A stretch of 25,815 bases of DNA from JAMWZF01 sp041628615 (GTDB lineage Bacteria > Pseudomonadota > Alphaproteobacteria > Rhodobacterales > Rhodobacteraceae), in NCBI GenBank assembly GCA_041628615.1, contig JBFKOW010000028.1, forward strand, positions 1-25,815. Direction: 5' to 3'. The notes below the pieces were generated by a model that had not been told where the DNA came from, did no database searches, and worked only from the letters and a program-made list of their open reading frames with translations. The number at the start of each line of letters is the position of its first letter. The stretch's first letter is position 1. The translations under genes were made by a program, and so were the position numbers. Below, one piece after another: positions 14,792-22,633 of the stretch.

Positions 14792-15550
14792 TCAGAAATA
14801 GACTTCGGCGGCCGGGATCCGTTGCGGCCCGGTGCCGGTGATGAGCACGAGATTGCCCTCGTCGTCGATGGTGTCGAAGGTGCCGCGGATCTCGGTCTGG
14901 GCGGTCCGGGCGGTGATCACGTCGCCCAGCCGCGCGGCCCGCGACAGCCAGTCCTCGCGGATCCGCCCGAACCCGAAACGGTCGAGCTTGGCTTCCTGGG
15001 TGGCGTAGTTCGAGGCCAGCACCGGCAGCACCTCCTCCGGCGTCGCGTCGGTTCCGACCGACACCGGAAGGAACGCCGCGCCGGGCTCGGGATCCGGCGC
15101 CGAGGAGAGGTTGACCCCGATGCCGACTGCCAGCCAGTCGAGGAACGGCCCGCTGCCCGCGGATTCCAGAAGGATCCCGGCCACCTTGCCGCCGTCGAGC
15201 AACACGTCGTTGGGCCATTTCAACGAAAGCCGGTCCCGGTCGACGAGGATCGAGAGCGTCTCGAACAGGGCGTTGGCGGCCAGGAAGGACCGCCGCGCCC
15301 CCTCGGCCGGGGTGCAGTAGGGCCGGAAGATCAGCGTCGCGGCGAGGTTGCCGGGCGGCATCTCCCAGGTCCGGCCCATCCGGCCGCGCCCGGCGGTCTG
15401 GCGCCGCGCCCGGATCCAAGTCGGCCGCCGGATGTCGGCGGCCCGGCGGGCCGCCGCGGCCATCGTGCTGTCGCAACTGTCGAGCACGATGAGGTCGTGT
15501 CCCTCGGGCCAGATCGCATGGCCCTTCGGCAGTTCCCCGTCAGTTGACAA
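14792..15550 (-). CDS. birA: Biotin-[acetyl-CoA-carboxylase] ligase (monofunctional)
   Basis: Attaches biotin to the carrier protein of acetyl-CoA carboxylase and related enzymes. A 252-residue protein with the catalytic core only: DSCDSTMAAA (24-33), the ATP/biotin loop GRGRMGRTW (54-62), KWPNDVLLDGGKVAGIL (111-127), and a small C-terminal SH3-like domain (about 200-252). The N-terminal HTH of E. coli BirA is absent, so it should not act as a biotin repressor. The likely start is TTG at 15550, which overlaps the nuoN stop by 11 nt; no ATG is available before the conserved core. I recall that Paracoccus denitrificans has a birA-like reading frame after its last complex I gene, which agrees with this order. 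Confidence 0.94.
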   Translation of the reverse strand: MSTDGELPKGHAIWPEGHDLIVLDSCDSTMAAAARRAADIRRPTWIRARRQTAGRGRMGRTWEMPPGNLAATLIFRPYCTPAEGARRSFLAANALFETLSILVDRDRLSLKWPNDVLLDGGKVAGILLESAGSGPFLDWLAVGIGVNLSSAPDPEPGAAFLPVSVGTDATPEEVLPVLASNYATQEAKLDRFGFGRIREDWLSRAARLGDVITARTAQTEIRGTFDTIDDEGNLVLITGTGPQRIPAAEVYF

Positions 15551-16976
15551 GCGTCGCTGCCGCGGCCGCCGCGAGCGGCTCGAGGCCGAAGAGGTTCAGC
15601 ACCCCGAACACCATCGCCGCCGCGGAGGCCATCAGGAAGCCCCACAGCACCGGCGCGCCGCCGCTGTCGAGCGCGTCCCGCTCCTCGCCGAAATACATGT
15701 AGTAGACGATCCGCAGGTAGTAGAAGGCGCCGATCACCGAGGCGATCACCCCGGCCACGGCGAGCCAGGCCAGCCCGGCGTCATAGGCCGCCCGCAGCAC
15801 GTAGAGCTTGCCGAAGAAGCCCAAGAGCGGCGGCACCCCGGCGAGCGAGAACAGCAGCACCAGCATCGCCAGCGCCTTGAGCGGTTCCCGGGTGGAATAC
15901 ATCTGCAGCGCGTCGATGTCGGTGACCGGCACGCCGTCCCGCTCCATCGACAGGATGAAGGCGAAGGTGCCGATGTTCATCGCCACGTAGATCGACATGT
16001 AGACCAGCATCGCCTCGACGCCGAGCGCCGTCCCCGCCGCCAGCCCCATGAGCGCGAAGCCCATGTGGGCGATCGACGAATAGGCCATCAGCCGCTTGAT
16101 GTTGCGCTGGCCGATCGCGGCGATGGCGCCGAGGAACATCGACACCACGCTGAGGAAGGCGACGATCTGCTGCCAGTCGCCGACCACGCCGCCGAAGGCG
16201 TCGAACACCACCCGCCCGAACAGCGCCATCGCGGCGACCTTGGGTGCGGTGGCGAAGAAGGCGGTGACCGGCGTCGGCGACCCCTCATAGACGTCCGGCG
16301 TCCACATGTGGAACGGCGCGGCCGAGACCTTGAACGCGAAGCCGGAACAGAGGAAGGCCAGCCCGAACAGCAGCCCGAGCGACACCCCGTCCTCGGCCGC
16401 GGCGACGATGCCGGTGAACTCGGTGGTGCCGGCGTAGCCGTAGGTGAGCGACGCGCCATAGAGCAGGAGGCCCGAGGACAGCGCGCCCAGCACGAAGTAT
16501 TTCAGTCCCGCCTCGGTCGACTTGATGCTGTCGCGGCGCAGCGAGGCGACGACGTAGAGCGCCAGCGACTGCAACTCGAGCCCCATGTAGAGCACGATCA
16601 GGTCCCCGGCCGAGACCATGACCATCATGCCCACCACCGACAGCGCCACCAGAAGCGGGTATTCGAAGCGCAGCAGGTTCCGCCGGGTCATGAATTCCTG
16701 GCTCATCAGCAGGATCGCCGCCGCAGAGAACAGGATCAGCACCTTGGCGTAGCGCGCGAAGGCATCGTCGACGAAGCTGCCGCCGAACGCGGTCCGGGTC
16801 TCGTCGATCCCGGTGCCGATCCACAGCCCGGTCAGCACCAGCACCCCGGCGGTGCCCCAGAGCACCAGCGGCGCGGTCCGGTCCTGGCCGCCGTAGACCG
16901 CGGCGACCAGCGCCAGCATCGCGTAGACCGAGAGCACGATCTCGGGAAGGACGATCTGAAGGTCCTGTCCGATCAT
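15540..16976 (-). CDS. nuoN: NADH-quinone oxidoreductase subunit N
   Basis: A 478-residue antiporter-like membrane subunit of respiratory complex I, one of three that pump protons. Seen: about 13-14 hydrophobic segments, LYMGLELQSLALYVVA with the membrane Glu of the first half channel, ESTEAGLKYFVLGALSSGLLLYG-type helix (here SIKSTEAGLKYF), FKVSAAPFHMWTPDVYEGSPTPVTAFF (the conserved lysine/proline-rich central block) and RLMAYSSIAHMGF. ATG at 16976 overlaps the nuoM stop by 4 nt (ATGA), and its own stop overlaps birA. Length matches the family. Confidence 0.98.
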   Translation of the reverse strand: MIGQDLQIVLPEIVLSVYAMLALVAAVYGGQDRTAPLVLWGTAGVLVLTGLWIGTGIDETRTAFGGSFVDDAFARYAKVLILFSAAAILLMSQEFMTRRNLLRFEYPLLVALSVVGMMVMVSAGDLIVLYMGLELQSLALYVVASLRRDSIKSTEAGLKYFVLGALSSGLLLYGASLTYGYAGTTEFTGIVAAAEDGVSLGLLFGLAFLCSGFAFKVSAAPFHMWTPDVYEGSPTPVTAFFATAPKVAAMALFGRVVFDAFGGVVGDWQQIVAFLSVVSMFLGAIAAIGQRNIKRLMAYSSIAHMGFALMGLAAGTALGVEAMLVYMSIYVAMNIGTFAFILSMERDGVPVTDIDALQMYSTREPLKALAMLVLLFSLAGVPPLLGFFGKLYVLRAAYDAGLAWLAVAGVIASVIGAFYYLRIVYYMYFGEERDALDSGGAPVLWGFLMASAAAMVFGVLNLFGLEPLAAAAAATLVN

Positions 16977-18529
16977 TGGGCCGCCTCCGTTTGCGCCGCC
17001 ATCATCGTCGCCGTCTCATGTTCCGCCAGCGCGGTCTCGACCCCGGCGACGAGGTCGCTCACGCTGGGCCCGATCAGGTCGAGCACCAGCGCCGGGTAGA
17101 CCCCGAGCAGCACGGTCATCACCACCAGCGGCGCCATCGTGGCCTTTTCCCGCGTGGTCATGTCCTTGATCGACTTCAGGCTTTCCTTGATCAGGTCGCC
17201 CATCACCACCCGCCGGAACAGCCACAGCGCGTAGGCCGCCGACAGGATCACGCCGGTCGCCGCCACGGCCGTCACCCAGGTGTTGACCTGGAAGGCCGCG
17301 ATCAGGGTGAGGAATTCGCCGATGAACCCGCTGGTCCCCGGCAGCCCGACATTGGCCATCGTGAACAGCAGGAACACGAAGGCATAGGCCGGCATCCGCA
17401 CCACCAGCCCGCCATAGGCGGCGATGTCGCGGGTGTGCATCCGGTCGTAGATCACCCCGACCGACAGGAACAGCGCGCCCGAGATGAACCCGTGGCTGAT
17501 CATCTGGAAGATCGCCCCGTCCAGCCCCTGCTGGTTCAGCGCGAAGATCCCCATCGTGACGAACCCCATGTGGGCCACCGACGAATAGGCGATCAGCTTC
17601 TTCATGTCCTCCTGCACCAGCGCCACCAGCGAGGTGTAGACCACCGCGATCGCGCTCAGCCACAGCACCGGCGGCGCCAGCAGGTCCGAGGCCACCGGGA
17701 ACATCGGCAGCGAGAACCGCAGGAAGCCGTAGCCGCCCATCTTCAGCAGGATCGCCGCCAGCACCACCGATCCGGCGGTCGGCGCCTGCACGTGGGCGTC
17801 CGGCAGCCAGGTATGCACCGGCCACATCGGCATCTTCACCGCGAAGGAGGCGAAGAAGGCCAGCCACATCAGGGTCTGCATCCCGCCGACGATCTGGAAG
17901 CCCAGCAGGCTGAAGGTCTCGGACCCGAAGGTGAAGTTCATCAGCGCCGGGATGTCGGTGGTCCCGGCCTGCGTGTACATCGCCACCATCGCCACCAGCA
18001 TCAGCACCGAGCCGAGGAAGGTGTAGAGGAAGAACTTGAACGCGGCATAGATCCGCTGCTTGCCGCCCCAGATCCCGATGATCAGGAACATCGGGATCAG
18101 CCCGGCCTCGAAGAACAGGTAGAACAGCACGAGGTCCAGCGCCATGAACACCCCGAGCATCAGCGTCTCGAGCACTAGGAAGGCGATCATGTATTCCTTG
18201 ACCCGGTGGGTCACGTCCCAGCAGGCGGCGATCACCAGTGGCATCAGGAAGGTGGTCAGCATCACGAACAGGACACTGATCCCGTCGACCCCCATCTTGT
18301 AGGTGAAGCCCATCAGCCATTCCCGTTCCTCGACGAACTGGAAGCCGGTGTTCTCGGGATCGAAGTCGAACAGGATGAACAGCGAGATGACGAAGGTCGT
18401 CGCCGTGGTGGCCAGCGCCACCCACTTGGCGTTGCGCTGCGCGGCGGCGTCGTCGCCGCGCAGGAAGGCGGCAAGGATCACCGCGCCGAGCAGCGGGAAG
18501 AAGGTGGTCAGCGACAGAAGGTTGCCCAT
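16973..18529 (-). CDS. nuoM: NADH-quinone oxidoreductase subunit M
   Basis: A 518-residue antiporter-like complex I subunit. Seen: start MGNLLSLTTFFPLLGAVIL, MVLxLVLFYLFFEAGLIPMFLIIGIWGG-type helix (FYLFFEAGLIPMFLI carries the key Glu), FFASFAVKMPMWPVHTWLPDAHVQAPTAGSV, KKLIAYSSVAHMGFVTMGIF and GLPGTSGFIGEFLTL. The frame is open upstream to 18916, but ATG 18529 is the real start. It overlaps the nuoL stop by one base (TAATG), and the residues match the family N-terminus. The C-terminus ends in a short Ala/Gln/Thr-rich tail. Confidence 0.98.
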   Translation of the reverse strand: MGNLLSLTTFFPLLGAVILAAFLRGDDAAAQRNAKWVALATTATTFVISLFILFDFDPENTGFQFVEEREWLMGFTYKMGVDGISVLFVMLTTFLMPLVIAACWDVTHRVKEYMIAFLVLETLMLGVFMALDLVLFYLFFEAGLIPMFLIIGIWGGKQRIYAAFKFFLYTFLGSVLMLVAMVAMYTQAGTTDIPALMNFTFGSETFSLLGFQIVGGMQTLMWLAFFASFAVKMPMWPVHTWLPDAHVQAPTAGSVVLAAILLKMGGYGFLRFSLPMFPVASDLLAPPVLWLSAIAVVYTSLVALVQEDMKKLIAYSSVAHMGFVTMGIFALNQQGLDGAIFQMISHGFISGALFLSVGVIYDRMHTRDIAAYGGLVVRMPAYAFVFLLFTMANVGLPGTSGFIGEFLTLIAAFQVNTWVTAVAATGVILSAAYALWLFRRVVMGDLIKESLKSIKDMTTREKATMAPLVVMTVLLGVYPALVLDLIGPSVSDLVAGVETALAEHETATMMAAQTEAAQ

Positions 18530-20718
18530 TATTCCGTCCCCCCGGTCATCGTCACCCAGGTGATCAGGATCGCGATCCCGATCACCATCGAGAAGGCGTA
18601 GGTGAAGAGGTATCCCGATTGCAGCCGGTTCACGGTCCGGGTGAAGAACGGGATCACCCCCATCGCCAGCCCGTTGATGCCGCCGTCGATCACGCCGCCG
18701 TCGCCGCGCTTCCACAGCAGGCCGCCCACCGCGACCGCCGGCCTGACGAACACCGCGTCGTAGATCTCGTCGAAATACCACTTGTTGAGCAGGAACTCGT
18801 AGAGCGGGCGCTGGTTCTCGGCCAGCTTCGCGGGCAGGTCGGGCCGCCGGATATACATCTGGTAGGCGGTCGCGAAGCCCAGCAGCATGACCACGAAGGG
18901 CGCCAGCTTGACCCATTTCGGGACGTTGTGGGCGTCGTCCAGCACGGTGTTGTCGGACGAGACGTAGATCCCGCCCTGCCCCGGCTCGCCGGCAAAGACG
19001 TAGTGCTTCTCGCCGTGATCCTCGGCGGATTTGGCCTCGTTGGCGTGGGCCGCGTCGGCGCCTTCGCCGTGCTCCGCCGCCGCAGCTTCACCGTGATCGG
19101 CCTCCGAAGCGTCACCATGGGCCTCGTCGGCATGACCGGCCTCGGCGTAGGGCACGCCGTAGAACTTCGCCACGCTGTCGGTGTGGCCGAAGAACGGCTT
19201 GTAGAACACCATCCCGGCAAAGACCGCGCCGACCGCCAGAACCCCGAGCGGCACCAGCATGGTCTTCGGGCTCTCGTGGGCGTGGTCGTGGGTGTGCTTG
19301 TCGCCCCGCGGCTCGCCGTAGAAGGTCAGGAAGATCAGCCGCCAAGAATAGAAGCTGGTGAACAGCGCCGCCACCACCAGCATCCAGAAGGCGTAGCCGC
19401 CGCCGGCCGCGTAGGCGCTCTCGATGATCGCGTCCTTGGACACGAAGCCGGCCAGCCCGACCGGGAAGCCGATGTAGAGCAGCGGGATGCCGACGCCGGT
19501 GATCGCCAGCGTGCCGATCATCATTGCCCAGAAGGTGTAGGGCAGCTTGTGGCGCAGCCCGCCGTAGTTCCGCATGTCCTGTTCGTGGTGCATGCCGTGG
19601 ATCACCGACCCGGCGCCGAGGAACAGCATCGCCTTGAAGAAGGCGTGGGTCAGCAGGTGGAACATCGCCACCGAGTAGACGCCGACGCCCGCCGCGACGA
19701 ACATGTAGCCGAGCTGGGAACAGGTCGAGTAGGCGATCACCCGCTTGATGTCGTTCTGCACCAGGCCCACGGTCGCCGCGAAGAAGGCGGTGGAGGCGCC
19801 GATGAAGGTCACGAAGGCGGTGGCGGTCGGGGCGAACTCCATGATCGGCGACATCCGGCAGACCAGGAACACCCCCGCGGTCACCATCGTCGCGGCGTGG
19901 ATCAGCGCCGACACCGGGGTCGGGCCTTCCATCGCGTCCGGCAGCCAGGTGTGCAGGAACAGCTGCGCCGACTTGCCCGCCGCGCCGACGAAGAGCAGCA
20001 CCGCCACCAGTTCCGCCGCGTTCCACTCGCGCCACAGGAAGGTGAGGTTGGTTTCGGCCAGCGCCGGCGCCGCGGCGAAGATGTCGTCGAAGTTGATCGA
20101 CGCCCAGCCGTTGATCTCAATGGTCAGGAAGAACAGCGCGAAGATGCCGAGCGCGAAGCCGAAGTCGCCGACCCGGTTGACGATGAAGGCCTTCATCGCC
20201 GCCGCGCCCGCCGACGGTTTGCGGTAGTAGAAGCCGATCAGCAGATAGGAGGCGAGGCCCACCCCCTCCCAGCCGAAGAACATCTGCACGAGGTTGTCGG
20301 CGGTCACCAGCATCAGCATGGCGAAGGTGAAGAACGACAGGTAGGCGAAGAACCGCGGCCGGTAGCTCTCGTCCTCGCGGAAGTTGTCGTCATGGGCCAT
20401 GTAGCCGAAGGAATACAGGTGCACGAGCGCCGAGACCGTGGTGATCACGATCAGCATGATCGCGGTGAGACGGTCCATCCGGATCGCCCAGAAGGTCTGC
20501 ATGTCGCCGGATTCGATCCAGCGCAGGATCTCGACGGTGTATTTGCCGTTCTCGTGCGCCGCCGGATCGAACCCGAGGAACACGATCCAGCTCAGGAAGG
20601 CCGACAGGAACAGCAGCCCGGTCGAAATCCATTGCGCCCCGGCGTCGGTGACGATGCGCCAGCCGAACCCCGCGATCAGGCTGCCGATGAGCGGTGCGAA
20701 GAGGATGATCTGTTCCAT
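18529..20718 (-). CDS. nuoL: NADH-quinone oxidoreductase subunit L with His-rich insertions
   Basis: A 729-residue distal proton-pumping subunit of complex I. Seen: FGWEGVGLASYLLIGFYY, GAAGKSAQLFLHTWLPDAMEGPTPVSALIHAATMVTAGVFL-type core (GKSAQLFLHTWLPDAMEGPT), KRVIAYSTCSQLGYMFVAAGVG, and the C-terminal region that forms the long lateral helix. E. coli NuoL is about 613 residues; the excess lies in the C-terminal third. There is a His cluster KHTHDHAHE (about residue 475) and a low-complexity Ala/Glu/Asp/His insert (about 525-572, seven His) before a conserved-looking VPKWVKLAPF. It starts 7 nt after nuoK. Confidence 0.97.
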   Translation of the reverse strand: MEQIILFAPLIGSLIAGFGWRIVTDAGAQWISTGLLFLSAFLSWIVFLGFDPAAHENGKYTVEILRWIESGDMQTFWAIRMDRLTAIMLIVITTVSALVHLYSFGYMAHDDNFREDESYRPRFFAYLSFFTFAMLMLVTADNLVQMFFGWEGVGLASYLLIGFYYRKPSAGAAAMKAFIVNRVGDFGFALGIFALFFLTIEINGWASINFDDIFAAAPALAETNLTFLWREWNAAELVAVLLFVGAAGKSAQLFLHTWLPDAMEGPTPVSALIHAATMVTAGVFLVCRMSPIMEFAPTATAFVTFIGASTAFFAATVGLVQNDIKRVIAYSTCSQLGYMFVAAGVGVYSVAMFHLLTHAFFKAMLFLGAGSVIHGMHHEQDMRNYGGLRHKLPYTFWAMMIGTLAITGVGIPLLYIGFPVGLAGFVSKDAIIESAYAAGGGYAFWMLVVAALFTSFYSWRLIFLTFYGEPRGDKHTHDHAHESPKTMLVPLGVLAVGAVFAGMVFYKPFFGHTDSVAKFYGVPYAEAGHADEAHGDASEADHGEAAAAEHGEGADAAHANEAKSAEDHGEKHYVFAGEPGQGGIYVSSDNTVLDDAHNVPKWVKLAPFVVMLLGFATAYQMYIRRPDLPAKLAENQRPLYEFLLNKWYFDEIYDAVFVRPAVAVGGLLWKRGDGGVIDGGINGLAMGVIPFFTRTVNRLQSGYLFTYAFSMVIGIAILITWVTMTGGTE

Positions 20719-20725
20719 GCCGCGC

Positions 20726-21031
20726 TCAGCCCTTCATGACGTTGACGTCTTCGACGTCGATGGTGCCGCGGGTGCGGAAGAAGCAGACGAGGATGGCGAG
20801 CCCGATCGCCGCCTCCGCCGCCGCCACCGTCAGCACGAAGAGGGTGAAGACCTGCCCGGCGAGGTCGCCGAGGAAGCTCGAGAAGGCCACCAGGTTGATG
20901 TTGACGGCGAGCAGCATCAGCTCGATCGACATCAGCAGGATGATGACGTTCTTGCGGTTCAGGAACAGCCCGAAGATGCCGATCACGAACAGCGCCGCCG
21001 CCACGGTGAGGTAATGTTCCAGTCCGATCAT
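20726..21031 (-). CDS. nuoK: NADH-quinone oxidoreductase subunit K
   Basis: A 101-residue, three-helix membrane subunit of complex I. Seen: HYLTVAAALFVIGIFGLFLNRKN, VIILLMSIELMLLAVNINLVAFS with the conserved membrane Glu (SIELML, Glu36) and LTVAAAEAAIGLAILVCFFR with the second conserved Glu. The start at 21031 follows a purine/G-rich ribosome-binding stretch (GGGGGACGGA on the coding strand). It is separated from nuoJ by 85 nt, the largest gap in the operon, which contains a hairpin. Confidence 0.98.
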   Translation of the reverse strand: MIGLEHYLTVAAALFVIGIFGLFLNRKNVIILLMSIELMLLAVNINLVAFSSFLGDLAGQVFTLFVLTVAAAEAAIGLAILVCFFRTRGTIDVEDVNVMKG

Positions 21032-21077
21032 TCCGTCCCCCGGGTCCTTGCCCGTCTTGTCGTTACCGGCCCCCGCC

Positions 21078-21097
21078 CGCCGGACCGCTGTCCGGCG
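21078..21097 (-). other. 8-bp-stem hairpin between nuoJ and nuoK
   Basis: CGCCGGAC-CGCT-GTCCGGCG: perfect 8-bp arms with a 4-nt loop in the nuoJ-nuoK gap. There is no T-run on the downstream (minus-strand) side, so termination is unlikely. A role in mRNA processing or stability between the flanking cistrons is possible but unproven. Confidence 0.55.
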
Positions 21098-21116
21098 CCG
21101 GCGGCAGCCGCGTCTC

Positions 21117-21722
21117 TCACAGCCCCTGCCCGGGCTTGATGTCCTTCAGTTCCAGCGACTTCGCCGGGTCGCGATACATCTGGGCGAGGATGTCCTGCCG
21201 CTTGATGTCCTGGCGGTGCCGCAGGGTCAGCACGATCGCCCCGATCATCGCCACCAGCAGGATCAGCCCGGCGAGCTGGAACGCCAGCAGGTATCGGTCG
21301 TAGAGGATCAGGCCGAGCGCCTGCGTGTTGTGCGCCTCGCCCACCGGGGCACCGACCCGCGCGGTCGCCCCGGCGTCGAATTCCCAGACCCCGAAGGCCA
21401 GCGCCAGCTGCATCAGCAGGATCACCCCGATCAGCAGCGCCAGCGGCATGTAGCGCGCCATTTCGGCCTTCAGTTCGGCGAAGTCGATGTCGAGCATCAT
21501 CACCACGAACAGGAACAGCACCGCCACCGCGCCGACGTAGACGATCATCAGCAGCATGGCGAGGAATTCGGCCCCGAGCAGCACGAACAGCCCGGCCGAG
21601 GACAGGAAGGCGAGGATCAGCCACAGCACCGAGTGCACCGGGTTGCGGCTCACCACGGTCATCAGGCCGCCGGCAAGCGCCGAGAGCGCGAAGGCGTAGA
21701 AGGCGATGGCGGCTGCGGTCAT
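21117..21722 (-). CDS. nuoJ: NADH-quinone oxidoreductase subunit J
   Basis: A 201-residue membrane subunit of complex I with five hydrophobic segments. Seen: IAFYAFALSALAGGLMTVVSRNPVHSVLWLI (the last part is the typical first-two-helix motif), LLGAEFLAMLLMIVYVGAVAVLFLFVVMMLDI (the helix with the pi-bulge in solved structures), and a C-terminal charged tail. The frame stays open to 22283, but ATG 21722 is chosen. It overlaps the preceding gene's stop by 4 nt (ATGA), and the NuoJ homology begins there. Confidence 0.97.
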   Translation of the reverse strand: MTAAAIAFYAFALSALAGGLMTVVSRNPVHSVLWLILAFLSSAGLFVLLGAEFLAMLLMIVYVGAVAVLFLFVVMMLDIDFAELKAEMARYMPLALLIGVILLMQLALAFGVWEFDAGATARVGAPVGEAHNTQALGLILYDRYLLAFQLAGLILLVAMIGAIVLTLRHRQDIKRQDILAQMYRDPAKSLELKDIKPGQGL

Positions 21723-22141
21723 GTCGGGTCGTCCTTCTTGTCCGTGTCGTCCTTCCCGGCCATCACCGACTGCGCGAGTTCCATCGCCTTGGTCATCGCC
21801 GGGACGCCGCCGAACATGCCGGCCAGCGCGATGGTCTCGGCCACCTCCTGCCGGGTCGCCCCGGCCTCGACGGCGTGGCGCACGGTCAGCCGGACCTGCG
21901 CCTCGGCCTGCGCGCCGGCGATGGTCAGGCCCATCAGCGTGAGCAGGAGCCGGGTCCGCGCGTCGAGCCCCTCGGGATTGAAGGTCTTGCCCATGAAGGT
22001 CTCCATGACCTCGCGGGGCATGGTCGGCCAGAGTTTCTCGAACCCGGCGGGGGTGAAGGATTCGAGCGCCGGGTTGAGCGCCCTGGCCCAGTCCTGCCCG
22101 GCCTTCATCATGGCCTCGAAGGGGTTGGTCGGCTCGGTCAT
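21719..22141 (-). CDS. Carboxymuconolactone decarboxylase-like protein inside the nuo operon
   Basis: A 140-residue all-helical protein of the CMD/AhpD superfamily. Seen: LDARTRLLLTLMGLTIAGAQAEAQVRLTVRHAVEAGATRQEVAETIALAGMFGG in outline, where HAVEAGATRQEVAETI (about 88-103) is the family hallmark. It has no cysteine at all, so the AhpD-type CxxC peroxidase-reductase function is excluded. A short Lys/Asp-rich tail ends it. Start 22141 overlaps the nuoI stop by 4 nt and its stop overlaps nuoJ by 4 nt. It is therefore embedded in the translational chain of complex I. I recall an extra reading frame at this nuoI/nuoJ position in Paracoccus, so it is likely an inherited feature of the group. Function in complex I assembly or regulation is conjecture. 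Confidence 0.88.
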   Translation of the reverse strand: MTEPTNPFEAMMKAGQDWARALNPALESFTPAGFEKLWPTMPREVMETFMGKTFNPEGLDARTRLLLTLMGLTIAGAQAEAQVRLTVRHAVEAGATRQEVAETIALAGMFGGVPAMTKAMELAQSVMAGKDDTDKKDDPT

Positions 22142-22632
22142 CGGTAGGGCGCGTCGATTTCGAGGTTGCGGGCGATCTCGCCCTCCCAGCGCTCGCCGTT
22201 GGCGAGCAGCTTCTCCTTGTCGTAGAACAGCTCCTCCCGGGTCTCGGTCGAGAACTCGAAGTTGGGGCCTTCCACGATGGCATCCACCGGGCAGGCTTCC
22301 TGGCAGAAGCCGCAGTAGATGCACTTGGTCATGTCGATGTCGTAGCGCGTGGTGCGGCGGCTGCCGTCCTCGCGCGGCTCGGCGTCGATGGTGATCGCCT
22401 GCGCCGGGCAGATCGCTTCGCAGAGCTTGCAGGCGATGCAGCGTTCCTCGCCGTTGGGATATCGGCGCAGGGCGTGCTCGCCCCGGAACCGCGGCGACAG
22501 CGGGCCCTTCTCGTGCGGGTAGTTCACGGTGACCTTGGGGGCGAAGAAATACTTCATCCCCAGCCTGAACCCCTTCAGCACGTCGGCCAGCAGGAAGTAT
22601 TTCGCGGCGCGGGTGTAGTCGATCTGGGTCAT
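22138..22632 (-). CDS. nuoI: NADH-quinone oxidoreductase subunit I
   Basis: A 164-residue peripheral subunit that carries the two [4Fe-4S] clusters N6a and N6b between NuoG and NuoB. Seen: CIACKLCEAICPAQA and CIYCGFCQEACPVDA, two full ferredoxin motifs, preceded by RFRGEHALRRYPNGEERCIACKLC-type conserved residues and an amphipathic N-terminal helix that anchors it to the membrane arm. ATG 22632 (MTQIDYTRAAKYF) is chosen over the upstream 22671; it begins 1 nt after the nuoH stop. Confidence 0.98.
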   Translation of the reverse strand: MTQIDYTRAAKYFLLADVLKGFRLGMKYFFAPKVTVNYPHEKGPLSPRFRGEHALRRYPNGEERCIACKLCEAICPAQAITIDAEPREDGSRRTTRYDIDMTKCIYCGFCQEACPVDAIVEGPNFEFSTETREELFYDKEKLLANGERWEGEIARNLEIDAPYR

Positions 22633-22633
22633 C

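Noticed and set aside
14010..15476. Apparent 488-residue coaX with a long N-terminal extension
   Set aside because: The extension is the birA region in another frame; CoaX homology begins exactly at ATG 14780.
16973..18916. Apparent 647-residue nuoM
   Set aside because: Upstream residues are the nuoL C-terminal region in another frame; NuoM begins at ATG 18529.
21117..22283. Apparent 388-residue nuoJ fusion
   Set aside because: The first part is the CMD-like and nuoI region out of frame; the NuoJ motif begins at ATG 21722, which overlaps the preceding stop by 4 nt.
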